From the NCBI RefSeq assembly GCF_022605725.1, contig NC_065564.1, positions 1,900,698 to 1,964,697 on the forward strand: DNA of 64,000 bases. The letters are read 5' to 3'. How positions within the stretch are numbered: the first letter of the stretch is position 1; each line of letters opens with the position of its first letter. The stretch comes from Anthonomus grandis grandis (Eukaryota > Arthropoda > Insecta > Coleoptera > Curculionidae). Both the position numbers and the translations under genes were made by a program. The notes beneath the pieces were generated by a model that was not told where the DNA came from, did not search any database, and was given only the letters and a program-made list of their open reading frames with translations. Of the stretch, positions 28,650-41,449 are shown piece after piece.

Positions 28650-31190
28650 GACATAAACCATTAAAATTGGTACCATAGAACTGCTTTTGGCGACAGACTT
28701 GTAAAAATCCCATACCCCCAAGTCATATTTTTGTAAGTTGTTCAATATCTTCTCTTCCTATGGACAGATTTTCTTGATTTTGGTCTTAAAAGCTTTGTAT
28801 TAACGCCCTGCAACTTTTAAGACATAAACCATTAAAATTGGTACCATAGAACTGCTTTTGGCGACAGACATGTAAAAATCCCATACCCCCAAGTCATATT
28901 TTTGTAAGTTGTTCAATATCTTCTCTTCCTATGGACAGATTTTCTTGATTTTGGTCTTAAAAGCTTTGTATTAACGCTCTGCAACTTTTAAGACATAAAC
29001 CATTAAAATTGGTACCATAGAACTGCTTTTGGCGACAGACATGTAAAAATCCCATACCCCCAAGTCATATTTTTGTAAGTTGTTCAATATCTTCTCTTCC
29101 TATGGACAGATTTTCTTGATTTTGGTCTTAAAAGCTTTGTATTAACGCCCTGCAACTTTTAAGACATAAACCATTAAAATTGGTACCATAGAACTGCTTT
29201 TGGCGACAGACATGTAAAAATCCCATACCCCCAAGTCATATTTTTGTAAGTTGTTCAATATCTTCTCTTCCTATGGACAGATTTTCTTGATTTTGGTCTT
29301 AAAAGCTTTGTATTAACGCTCTGCAACTTCTAAGACATAAACCATTAAAATTGGTACCATAGAACTGCTTTTGGCGACAGACATGTAAAAATCCCATACC
29401 CCCAAGTCATATTTTTGTAAGTTGTTCAATATCTTCTCTTCCTATCGACAGATTTTCTTGATTTTGGTCTTAAAAGCTTTGTATTAACGCCCTGCAACTT
29501 TTAAGACATAAACCATTAAAATTGGTACGGTAGAACTGCTTTTGGCTACAGACTTGTAAAAATCCCATACCCCAAGTCATATTTTTGTAAGTTGTTCAAT
29601 ATCTGCTCTTCCTATGGACAGATTGTCTTGATTTTGGTCTTAAAAGCTTTGAATTAATGCTCTGCAACTTTTAAGAGATAAACCATTAAAATTGGTACGG
29701 TAAAACTGCTTTTGGCTACAGACTTGTAAAAATCCCATACCCCCAAGTCATATTTTTGTAAGTTGTTCAATATCTTCTCTTCCTATCGACAGATTTTCTT
29801 GATTTTGGACTTAAAAGCTTTGTATTCACGCTCTGCAACTTTTAAGACATAAACCATTAAAATTGGTACCATAGAACTGCTTTTGGCGACAGACATGTAA
29901 AAATCCCATACCCCCAAGTCATATTTTTGTAAGTTGTTCAATATCTTCTCTTCCTATCGACAGATTTTCTTGATTTTGGTCTTAAAAGCTTTGTATTAAC
30001 GCCCTGCAACTTTTAAGACATAAACCATTAAAATTGGTACGGTAGAACTGCTTTTGGCTACAGACTTGTAAAAATCCCATACCCCAAGTCATATTTTTGT
30101 AAGTTGTTTAATATCTTCTCTTCCTATCGACAGATTTTCTTGATTTTGGTCTTAAAAGCTTTGTATTCACGCTCTGCAACTTTTAAGACATAAACCATTA
30201 AAATTGGTACCATAGAACTACTTTTGGCGACAGACATGTAAAAATCCCATACCCCCAAGTCATATTTTTGTAAGTTGTTCAATATCTTCTCTTCCTATGG
30301 ACAGATTTTCTTGATTTTGGTCTTAAAAGCTTTGTATTAACGCCCGGCAACTTTTAAGACATAAACCATTAAAATTGGTACGGTAGAACTGCTTTTGGCT
30401 ACAGACTTGTAAAAATCCCATACCCCAAGTCATATTTTTGTAAGTTGTTCAATATCTTCTCTTCCTATCGACAGATTTTCTTGATTTTGGTCTTAAAAGG
30501 TTTGTATTAACGCCCTGCAACTTTTAAGACATAAACCATTAAAATTGGTACCATAGAACTGCTTTTGGCTACAGTCTTGTAAAAATCCCATACCCCCAAG
30601 ACATATTTTTGTAAGTTGTTCAATATCTTCTCTTCCTATCGACAGATTTTCTTGATTTTGGTCTTAAAAGCTTTGTATTAATGCCCTGCAACTTTTAAGA
30701 CATAAACCATTAAAATTGGTACCATAGAACTACTTTTGGCGACAGACATGTAAAAATCCCATACCCCCAAGTCATATTTTTGTAAGTTGTTCAATATCTT
30801 CTCTTCCTATGGACAGATTTTCTTGATTTTGGTCTTAAAAGCTTTGTATTAACGCCCGGCAACTTTTAAGACATAAACCATTAAAATTGGTACGGTAGAA
30901 CTGCTTTTGGCTACAGACTTGTAAAAATCCCATACCCCAAGTCATATTTTTGTAAGTTGTTCAATATCTTCTCTTCCTATCGACAGATTTTCTTGATTTT
31001 GGTCTTAAAAGCTTTGTATTAACGCCCTGCAACTTTTAAGACATAAACCATTAAAATTGGTACCATAGAACTGCTTTTGGCTACAGTCTTGTAAAAATCC
31101 CATACCCCCAAGACATATTTTTGTAAGTTGTTCAATATCTTCTCTTCCTATCGACAGATTTTCTTGATTTTGGTCTTAAAAGCTTTGTAT
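28650..31190 (+). repeat. Satellite block repeated 12,801 bp downstream (first copy)
   Basis: About 15 monomers share rare variants with 41450-43990. CAGATTGTCTTG is at 29621 and 42422, and CATAGAACTACTT at 30211/43012 and 30723/43524, all with a spacing of 12,801 bp. Past 31190 the match continues at a spacing of about 12,117 bp, a four-monomer difference. Confidence 0.75.
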
Positions 31191-31390
31191 TAACGCCCTG
31201 CAACTTTTAAGACATAAACCATTAAAATTGGTACCATAGAACTGCTTTTGGCGACAGACTTGTAAAAATCCCATACCCCCAAGTCATATTTTTGTAAGTT
31301 GTTCAATATCTTCTCTTCCTATCGACAGATTTTCTTGATTTTGGTCTTAAAAGCTTTGTATTAACGCCCTGCAACTTTTAAGACATAAAC

Positions 31391-34120
31391 CATTAAAATT
31401 GGTACCATAGAACTGCTTTTGGCTACAGTCTTGTAAAAATCCCATACCCCCAAGACATATTTTTGTAAGTTGTTCAATATCTTCTCTTCCTATCGACAGA
31501 TTTTCTTGATTTTGGTCTTAAAAGCTTTGTATTAACGCCCTGCAACTTTTAAGACATAAACCATTAAAATTGGTACCATAGAACTGCTTTTGGCGACAGA
31601 CATGTAAAAATCCCATACCCCCAAGTCATATTTTTGTAAGTTGTTCAATATCTTCTCTTCCTATCGACAGATTTTCTTGATTTTGGTCTTAAAAGCTTTG
31701 TATTAACGCCCTGCAACTTTTAAGACATAAACCATTAAAATTGGTACCATAGAACTGCTTTTGGCGACAGACTTGTAAAAATCCCATACCCCCAAGTCAT
31801 ATTTTTGTAAGTTGTTCAATATCTTCTCTTCCTATCGACAGATTTTCTTGATTTTGGTCTTAAAAGCTTTGTATTAACGCTCTGCAACTTCTAAGACATA
31901 AACCATTAAAATTGGTACCATAGAACTGCTTTTGGCGACAGACATGTAAAAATCCCATACCCCCAAGTCATATTTTTGTAAGTTGTTCAATATCTTCTCT
32001 TCCTATCGACAGATTTTCTTGATTTTGGTCTTAAAAGCTTTGTATTAACGCCCTGCAACTTTTAAGACATAAACCATTAAAATTGGTACGGTAGAACTGC
32101 TTTTGGCTACAGACTTGTAAAAATCCCATACCCCAAGTCATATTTTTGTAAGTTGTTCAATATCTGCTCTTCCTATGGACAGATTTTCTTGATTTTGGTC
32201 TTAAAAGCTTTGAATTAATGCTCTGCAACTTTTAAGACATAAACTATTAAAATTGGTACGGTAGAACTGCTTTTGGCTACAGACTTGTAAAAATCCCATA
32301 CCCCAAGTCATATTTTTGTAAGTTGTTTAATATCTTCTCTTCCTATCGACAGATTTTCTTGATTTTGGTCTTAAAAGCTTTGTATTAACGCCCTGCAACT
32401 TTTAGGACATAAACCATTAAAATTGGTACCATAGAACTGCTTTTGGCGACAGACATGTAAAAATCCCATACCCCCAAGTCATATTTTTGTAAGTTGTTCA
32501 ATATCTTCTCTTCCTATGAACAGATTTTCTTGATTTTGGTCTTAAAAGCTTTGAATTAACGCTCTGCAACTTTTAAGACATAAACCATTAAAATCGGTAC
32601 GGTAGAACTGCTTTTGGCGACAGACATGTAAAAATCCCACACCCCAAGTCATATTTTTGTAAGTTGTTCAATATCTTCTCTTCCTATCCACAGATTTTCT
32701 TGATTTTGGTCTTAAAAGCTTTGTATTAACGCCCTGCAACTTTTAAGACATAAACCATTAAAATTGGTAGCATAGAACTGCTTTTGGCGACAGACATGTA
32801 AAAATCCCATACCCCCAAGTCATATTTTTGTAAGTTGTTCAATATCTTCTCTTCCTATCGACAGATTTTCTTGATTTTGGTCTTAAAAGCTTTGTATTAA
32901 CGCCCTGCAACTTTTAAGACATAAACCATTAAAATTGGTACGGTAGAACTGCTTTTGGCTACAGACTTGTAAAAATCCCATACCCCAAGTCATATTTTTG
33001 TAAGTTGTTCAATATCTGCTCTTCCTATGGACAGATTTTCTTGATTTTGGTCTTAAAAGCTTTGTATTAACGCTCTGCAACTTTTAAGACATAAACCATT
33101 AAAATTGGTACCATAGAACTGCTTTTGGCGACAGACATGTAAAAATCCCATACCCCCAAGTCATATTTTTGTAAGTTGTTCAATATCTTCTCTTCCTATG
33201 GACAGATTTTCTTGATTTTGGTCTTAAAAGCTTTGTATTAACGCCCGGCAACTTTTAAGACATAAACCATTAAAATTGGTACGGTAGAACTGCTTTTGGC
33301 TACAGACTTGTAAAAATCCCATACCCCAAGTCATATTTTTGTAAGTTGTTCAATATCTTCTCTTCCTATCGACAGATTTTCTTGATTTTGGTCTTAAAAG
33401 CTTTGTATTAACGCCCTGCAACTTTTAAGACACAAACCATTAAAATTGGTACCATAAAACTGCTTTTGGCGACAGACTTGTAAAAATCCCATACCCCCAA
33501 GTCATATTTTTGTAAGTTGTTCAATATCTTCTCTTCCTATGGACAGATTTTCTTGATTTTGGTCTTAAAAGCTTTGTATTAACGCTCTGCAACTTCTAAG
33601 ACATAAACCATTAAAATTGGTACCATAGAACTGCTTTTGGCGACAGACATGTAAAAATCCCATACCCCCAAGTCATATTTTTGTAAGTTGTTCAATATCT
33701 TCTCTTCCTGTCGACAGATTTTCTTGATTTTGGTCTTAAAAGCTTTGTATTAACGCCCTGCAACTTTTAAGACATAAACCATTAAAATTGGTACGGTAGA
33801 ACTGCTTTTGGCTACAGACTTGTAAAAATCCCATACCCCAAGTCATATTTTTGTAAGTTGTTCAATATCTGCTCTTCCTATGGACAGATTTTCTTGATTT
33901 TGGTCTTAAAAGCTTTGAATTAATGCTCTGCAACTTTTAAAAGATAAACCATTAAAATTGGTACGGTAGAACTGCTTTTGGCTACAGACTTGTAAAAATC
34001 CCATACCCCCAAGTCATATTTTTGTAAGTTGTTCAATATCTTCTCTTCCTATCGACAGATTTTCTTGATTTTGGTCTTAAAAGCTTTGTATTAACGCCCT
34101 GCAACTTTTAAGACATAAAC
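31391..34120 (+). repeat. First copy of a 2,730-bp (16-monomer) tandem duplication
   Basis: At least six rare variants recur exactly 2,730 bp later: TGAATTAATG (32211/34941), TTCCTATGAA (32511/35241), AAATCGG after ACCATTA (near 32601/35331), GACACAAACC (near 33429/36159), CCATAAAACTG (33452/36182) and TCTTCCTGTCGAC (near 33703/36433). Monomers outside the paired segment disagree, which sets the borders at about one-monomer precision. Both copies look identical apart from the barcode in the second. Confidence 0.85.
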
Positions 34121-36850
34121 CATTAAAATTGGTACCATAGAACTGCTTTTGGCTACAGTCTTGTAAAAATCCCATACCCCCAAGACATATTTTTGTAAGT
34201 TGTTCAATATCTTCTCTTCCTATCGACAGATTTTCTTGATTTTGGTCTTAAAAGCTTTGTATTAACGCCCTGCAACTTTTAAGACATAAACCATTAAAAT
34301 TGGTACCATAGAACTGCTTTTGGCGACAGACATGTAAAAATCCCATACCCCCAAGTCATATTTTTGTAAGTTGTTCAATATCTTCTCTTCCTATCGACAC
34401 TCTCACGAGATGTGTGTCTTAAAAGCTTTGTATTAACGCCCTGCAACTTTTAAGACATAAACCATTAAAATTGGTACCATAGAACTGCTTTTGGCGACAG
34501 ACTTGTAAAAATCCCATACCCCCAAGTCATATTTTTGTAAGTTGTTCAATATCTTCTCTTCCTATCGACAGATTTTCTTGATTTTGGTCTTAAAAGCTTT
34601 GTATTAACGCTCTGCAACTTCTAAGACATAAACCATTAAAATTGGTACCATAGAACTGCTTTTGGCGACAGACATGTAAAAATCCCATACCCCCAAGTCA
34701 TATTTTTGTAAGTTGTTCAATATCTTCTCTTCCTATCGACAGATTTTCTTGATTTTGGTCTTAAAAGCTTTGTATTAACGCCCTGCAACTTTTAAGACAT
34801 AAACCATTAAAATTGGTACGGTAGAACTGCTTTTGGCTACAGACTTGTAAAAATCCCATACCCCAAGTCATATTTTTGTAAGTTGTTCAATATCTGCTCT
34901 TCCTATGGACAGATTTTCTTGATTTTGGTCTTAAAAGCTTTGAATTAATGCTCTGCAACTTTTAAGACATAAACTATTAAAATTGGTACGGTAGAACTGC
35001 TTTTGGCTACAGACTTGTAAAAATCCCATACCCCAAGTCATATTTTTGTAAGTTGTTTAATATCTTCTCTTCCTATCGACAGATTTTCTTGATTTTGGTC
35101 TTAAAAGCTTTGTATTAACGCCCTGCAACTTTTAGGACATAAACCATTAAAATTGGTACCATAGAACTGCTTTTGGCGACAGACATGTAAAAATCCCATA
35201 CCCCCAAGTCATATTTTTGTAAGTTGTTCAATATCTTCTCTTCCTATGAACAGATTTTCTTGATTTTGGTCTTAAAAGCTTTGAATTAACGCTCTGCAAC
35301 TTTTAAGACATAAACCATTAAAATCGGTACGGTAGAACTGCTTTTGGCGACAGACATGTAAAAATCCCACACCCCAAGTCATATTTTTGTAAGTTGTTCA
35401 ATATCTTCTCTTCCTATCCACAGATTTTCTTGATTTTGGTCTTAAAAGCTTTGTATTAACGCCCTGCAACTTTTAAGACATAAACCATTAAAATTGGTAG
35501 CATAGAACTGCTTTTGGCGACAGACATGTAAAAATCCCATACCCCCAAGTCATATTTTTGTAAGTTGTTCAATATCTTCTCTTCCTATCGACAGATTTTC
35601 TTGATTTTGGTCTTAAAAGCTTTGTATTAACGCCCTGCAACTTTTAAGACATAAACCATTAAAATTGGTACGGTAGAACTGCTTTTGGCTACAGACTTGT
35701 AAAAATCCCATACCCCAAGTCATATTTTTGTAAGTTGTTCAATATCTGCTCTTCCTATGGACAGATTTTCTTGATTTTGGTCTTAAAAGCTTTGTATTAA
35801 CGCTCTGCAACTTTTAAGACATAAACCATTAAAATTGGTACCATAGAACTGCTTTTGGCGACAGACATGTAAAAATCCCATACCCCCAAGTCATATTTTT
35901 GTAAGTTGTTCAATATCTTCTCTTCCTATGGACAGATTTTCTTGATTTTGGTCTTAAAAGCTTTGTATTAACGCCCGGCAACTTTTAAGACATAAACCAT
36001 TAAAATTGGTACGGTAGAACTGCTTTTGGCTACAGACTTGTAAAAATCCCATACCCCAAGTCATATTTTTGTAAGTTGTTCAATATCTTCTCTTCCTATC
36101 GACAGATTTTCTTGATTTTGGTCTTAAAAGCTTTGTATTAACGCCCTGCAACTTTTAAGACACAAACCATTAAAATTGGTACCATAAAACTGCTTTTGGC
36201 GACAGACTTGTAAAAATCCCATACCCCCAAGTCATATTTTTGTAAGTTGTTCAATATCTTCTCTTCCTATGGACAGATTTTCTTGATTTTGGTCTTAAAA
36301 GCTTTGTATTAACGCTCTGCAACTTCTAAGACATAAACCATTAAAATTGGTACCATAGAACTGCTTTTGGCGACAGACATGTAAAAATCCCATACCCCCA
36401 AGTCATATTTTTGTAAGTTGTTCAATATCTTCTCTTCCTGTCGACAGATTTTCTTGATTTTGGTCTTAAAAGCTTTGTATTAACGCCCTGCAACTTTTAA
36501 GACATAAACCATTAAAATTGGTACGGTAGAACTGCTTTTGGCTACAGACTTGTAAAAATCCCATACCCCAAGTCATATTTTTGTAAGTTGTTCAATATCT
36601 GCTCTTCCTATGGACAGATTTTCTTGATTTTGGTCTTAAAAGCTTTGAATTAATGCTCTGCAACTTTTAAAAGATAAACCATTAAAATTGGTACGGTAGA
36701 ACTGCTTTTGGCTACAGACTTGTAAAAATCCCATACCCCCAAGTCATATTTTTGTAAGTTGTTCAATATCTTCTCTTCCTATCGACAGATTTTCTTGATT
36801 TTGGTCTTAAAAGCTTTGTATTAACGCCCTGCAACTTTTAAGACATAAAC
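34121..36850 (+). repeat. Second copy of the 2,730-bp (16-monomer) tandem duplication
   Basis: It directly follows the first copy and shares all of its rare variants. A foreign barcode sits 278 bp into it, at 34399-34415. The duplication could be a recent unequal exchange, or a repeat-register error where two reads were joined. The sequence alone does not decide between them. Confidence 0.85.
34399..34415 (-). other. Untrimmed sequencing barcode (reverse complement) inside the satellite
   Basis: Same 17-mer, between TATCGAC and GTCTTAAAAG. The displaced satellite (AGATTTTCTTGATTTTG) is exactly 17 bp, so the monomer keeps its length. It falls in the second copy of a 2,730-bp tandem duplication. 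Confidence 0.9.
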
Positions 36851-39830
36851 CATTAAAATTGGTACGGTAGAACTGCTTTTGGCTACAGACTTGTAAAAAT
36901 CCCATACCCCAAGTCATATTTTTGTAAGTTGTTTAATATCTTCTCTTCCTATCGACAGTTTTTCTTGATTTTGGTCTTAAAAGCTTTGTATTAACGTTCT
37001 GCAACTTTTAAGACATAAACCATTAAAATTGGTACCATAGAACTGCTTTTGGCGACAGACATGTAAAAATCCCATACCCCCAAGTCATATTTTTGTAAGT
37101 TGTTCAATATCTTCTCTTCCTATCGACAGATTTTCTTGATTTTGGTCTTAAAAGCTTTGTATTAACGCCCTGCAACTTTTAAGACATAAACCATTAAAAT
37201 TGGTACGGTAGAACTGCTTTTGGCTACAGACTTGTAAAAATCCCATACCCCAAGTCATATTTTTGTAAGTTGTTCAATATCTTCTCTTCCTATGGACAGA
37301 TTTTCTTGATTTTGGTCTTAAAAGCTTTGTATTAACGCTCTGCAACTTTTAAGACATAAACCATTAAAATTGGTACCATAGAACTGCTTTTGGCGACAGA
37401 CATGTAAAAATCCCATACCCCCAAGTCATATTTTTGTAAGTTGTTCAATATCTTCTCTTCCTATCGACAGATTTTCTTGATTTTGGTCTTAAAAGCTTTG
37501 TATTAACGCCCTGCAACTTTTAAGACATAAACCATTAAAATTGGTACGGTAGAACTGCTTTTGGCTACAGACTTGTAAAAATCCCATACCCCAAGTCATA
37601 TTTTTGTAAGTTGTTCAATATCTGCTCTTCCTATGGACAGATTTTCTTGATTTTGGTCTTAAAAGCTTTGTATTAACGCTCTGCAACTTTTAAGACATAA
37701 ACCATTAAAATTGGTAGCATAGAACTGCTTTTGGCGACAGACATGTAAAAATCCCATACCCCCAAGTCATATTTTTGTAAGTTGTTCAATATCTTCTCTT
37801 CCTATCGACAGATTTTCTTGATTTTGGTCTTAAAAGCTTTGTATTAACGCTCTGCAACTTTTAAGACATAAACCATTAAAATTGGTACCATAGAACTGCT
37901 TTTGGCGACAGACATGTAAAAATCCCATACCCCCAAGTCATATTTTTGTAAGTTGTTCAATATCTTCTCTTCCTATCGACAGATTTTCTTGATTTTGGTC
38001 TTAAAAGCTTTGTATTAACGCCCTGCAACTTTTAGGACATAAACCATTAAAATTGGTACCATAGAACTGCTTTTGGCGACAGACATGTAAAAATCCCATA
38101 CCCCCAAGTCATATTTTTGTAAGTTGTTCAATATCTTCTCTTCCTATGGACAGATTTTCTTGATTTTGGTCTTAAAAGCTTTGAATTAACGCTCTGCAAC
38201 TTTTAAGACATAAACCATTAAAATTGGTACGGTAGAACTGCTTTTGGCGACAGACATGTAAAAATCCCACACCCCAAGTCATATTTTTGTAAGTTGTTCA
38301 ATATCTTCTCTTCCTATTCACAGATTTTCTTGATTTTGGTCTTAAAAGCTTTGTATTAACGCCCTGCAACTTTTAAGACATAAACCATTAAAATTGGTAC
38401 GGTAGAACTGCTTTTGGCTACAGACTTGTAAAAATCCCATACCCCCAAGTCATATTTTTGTAAGTTGTTCAATATCTTCTCTTCCTATCGACAGATTTTC
38501 TTGATTTTGGTCTTAAAAGCTTTGTATTAACGCTCTGCAACTTTTAAGACATAAACCATTAAAATTGGTAGCATAGAACTGCTTTTGGCGACAGACATGT
38601 AAAAATCCCACACCCCAAGTCATATTTTTGTAAGTTGTTCAATATCTTCTCTTCCTATCCACAGATTTTCTTGATTTTGGTCTTAAAAGCTTTGTATTAA
38701 CGCCCTGCAACTTTTAAGACATAAACCATTAAAATTGGTAGCATAGAACTGCTTTTGGCGACAGACATGTAAAAATCCCATACCCCCAAGTCATATTTTT
38801 GTAAGTTGTTCAATATCTTCTCTTCCTATGGACAGATTTTCTTGATTTTGGTCTTAAAAGCTTTGTATTAACGCTCTGCAACTTTTAGGACATAAACCAT
38901 TAAAATTGGTACCATAGAACTGCTTTTGGCGACAGTCTTGTAAAAATCCCATACCCCAAGTCATATTTTTGTAAGTTGTTTAATATCTGCTCTTCCTATG
39001 GACAGATTTTCTTGATTTTGGTCTTAAAAGCTTTGAATTAACGCTCTGCAACTTTTAAGACATAAACCATTAAATTTGGTACGGTCGAACTGCTTTTGGC
39101 TACAGACATGTAAAAATCCCATACCCCCAAGTCATATTTTTGTAAGTTGTTCAATATCTTCTCTTCCTATGGACAGATTTTCTTGATTTTGGTCTTAAAA
39201 GCTTTGAATTAACGCTCTGCAACTTTTAAGACATAAACCATTAAAATTGGTACGGTAGAACTGCTTTTGGCTACAGACTTGTAAAAATCCCATACCCCAA
39301 GTCATATTTTTGTAAGTTGTTTAATATCTTCTCTTCCTATCGACAGATTTTCTTGATTTTGGTCTTAAAAGCTTTGTATTAACGCTCTGCAACTTCTAAG
39401 ACATAAACCATTAAAATTGGCACCATAGAACTGCTTTTGGCGACAGACATGTAAAAATCCCATACCCCCAAGTCATATTTTTGTAAGTTGTTCAATATCT
39501 GCTCTTCCTATGGACAGATTTTCTTGATTTTGGTCTTAAAAGCTTTGAATTAACGCTCTGCAACTTTTAAGAGATAAACCATTAAAATTGGTACGGTAGA
39601 ACTACTTTTGGCTACAGACTTGTAAAAATCCCATACCCCAAGTCATATTTTTGTAAGTTGTTCAATATCTGCTCTTCCTATGGACAGATTTTCTTGATTT
39701 TGGTCTTAAAAGCTTTGAATTAACGCTCTGCAACTTTTAAGAGATAAACCATTAAAATTGGTACGGTAGAACTGCTTTTGGCTACAGACTTGTAAAAATC
39801 CCATACCCCCAAGTCATATTTTTGTAAGTT
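36670..39830 (+). repeat. Satellite block repeated 14,166 bp downstream (first copy)
   Basis: Rare variants TTTTAAAAGATAAACC (36671/50837), CCTATTCACAG (38315/52481), TAAATTTGGTACGGTCG (39071/53237) and TTGGCACCATAG (39421/53587) all recur at 14,166 bp. Upstream of 36670 the same blocks still match loosely, with a spacing one monomer shorter (13,994 bp near 34941/48935). Confidence 0.78.
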
Positions 39831-41449
39831 GTTCAATATCTTCTCTTCCTATCGACAGATTTTCTTGATTTTGGTCTTAAAAGCTTTGTATTAACGCCCT
39901 GCAACTTTTAAGACATAAACCATTAAAATTGGTACCATAGAACTGCTTTTGGCTACAGTCTTGTAAAAATCCCATACCCCCAAGACATATTTTTGTAAGT
40001 TGTTCAATATCTTCTCTTCCTATCGACAGATTTTCTTGATTTTGGTCTTAAAAGCTTTGTATTAACGCCCTGCAACTTTTAAGACATAAACCATTAAAAT
40101 TGGCACCATAGAACTGCTTTTGGCGACAGACATGTAAAAATCCCATACCCCCAAGTCATATTTTTGTAAGTTGTTCAATATCTTCTCTTCCTATCGACAG
40201 ATTTTCTTGATTTTGGTCTTAAAAGCTTTGTATTAACGCCCTGCAACTTTTAAGACATAAACCATTAAAATTGGTACCATAGAACTGCTTTTGGCTACAG
40301 TCTTGTAAAAATCCCATACCCCCAAGACATATTTTTGTAAGTTGTTCAATATCTTCTCTTCCTATCGACAGATTTTCTTGATTTTGGTCTTAAAAGCTTT
40401 GTATTAACGCCCTGCAACTTTTAAGACATAAACCATTAAAATTGGTACCATAGAACTGCTTTTGGCGACAGACATGTAAAAATCCCATACCCCCAAGTCA
40501 TATTTTTGTAAGTTGTTCAATATCTTCTCTTCCTATCGACAGATTTTCTTGATTTTGGTCTTAAAAGCTTTGTATTAACGCCCTGCAACTTTTAAGACAT
40601 AAACCATTAAAATTGGTACCATAGAACTGCTTTTGGCGACAGACTTGTAAAAATCCCATACCCCCAAGTCATATTTTTGTAAGTTGTTCAATATCTTCTC
40701 TTCCTATGGACAGATTTTCTTGATTTTGGTCTTAAAAGCTTTGTATTAACGCCCTGCAACTTTTAAGACATAAACCATTAAAATTGGTACCATAGAACTG
40801 CTTTTGGCGACAGACATGTAAAAATCCCATACCCCCAAGTCATATTTTTGTAAGTTGTTCAATATCTTCTCTTCCTATGGACAGATTTTCTTGATTTTGG
40901 TCTTAAAAGCTTTGTATTAACGCTCTGCAACTTTTAAGACATAAACCATTAAAATTGGTACCATAGAACTGCTTTTGGCGACAGACATGTAAAAATCCCA
41001 TACCCCCAAGTCATATTTTTGTAAGTTGTTCAATATCTTCTCTTCCTATGGACAGATTTTCTTGATTTTGGTCTTAAAAGCTTTGTATTAACGCCCTGCA
41101 ACTTTTAAGACATAAACCATTAAAATTGGTACCATAGAACTGCTTTTGGCGACAGACATGTAAAAATCCCATACCCCCAAGTCATATTTTTGTAAGTTGT
41201 TCAATATCTTCTCTTCCTATGGACAGATTTTCTTGATTTTGGTCTTAAAAGCTTTGTATTAACGCCCTGCAACTTTTAAGACATAAACCATTAAAATTGG
41301 TACCATAGAACTGCTTTTGGCGACAGACATGTAAAAATCCCATACCCCCAAGTCATATTTTTGTAAGTTGTTCAATATCTTCTCTTCCTATCGACAGATT
41401 TTCTTGATTTTGGTCTTAAAAGCTTTGTATTAACGCCCTGCAACTTTTA

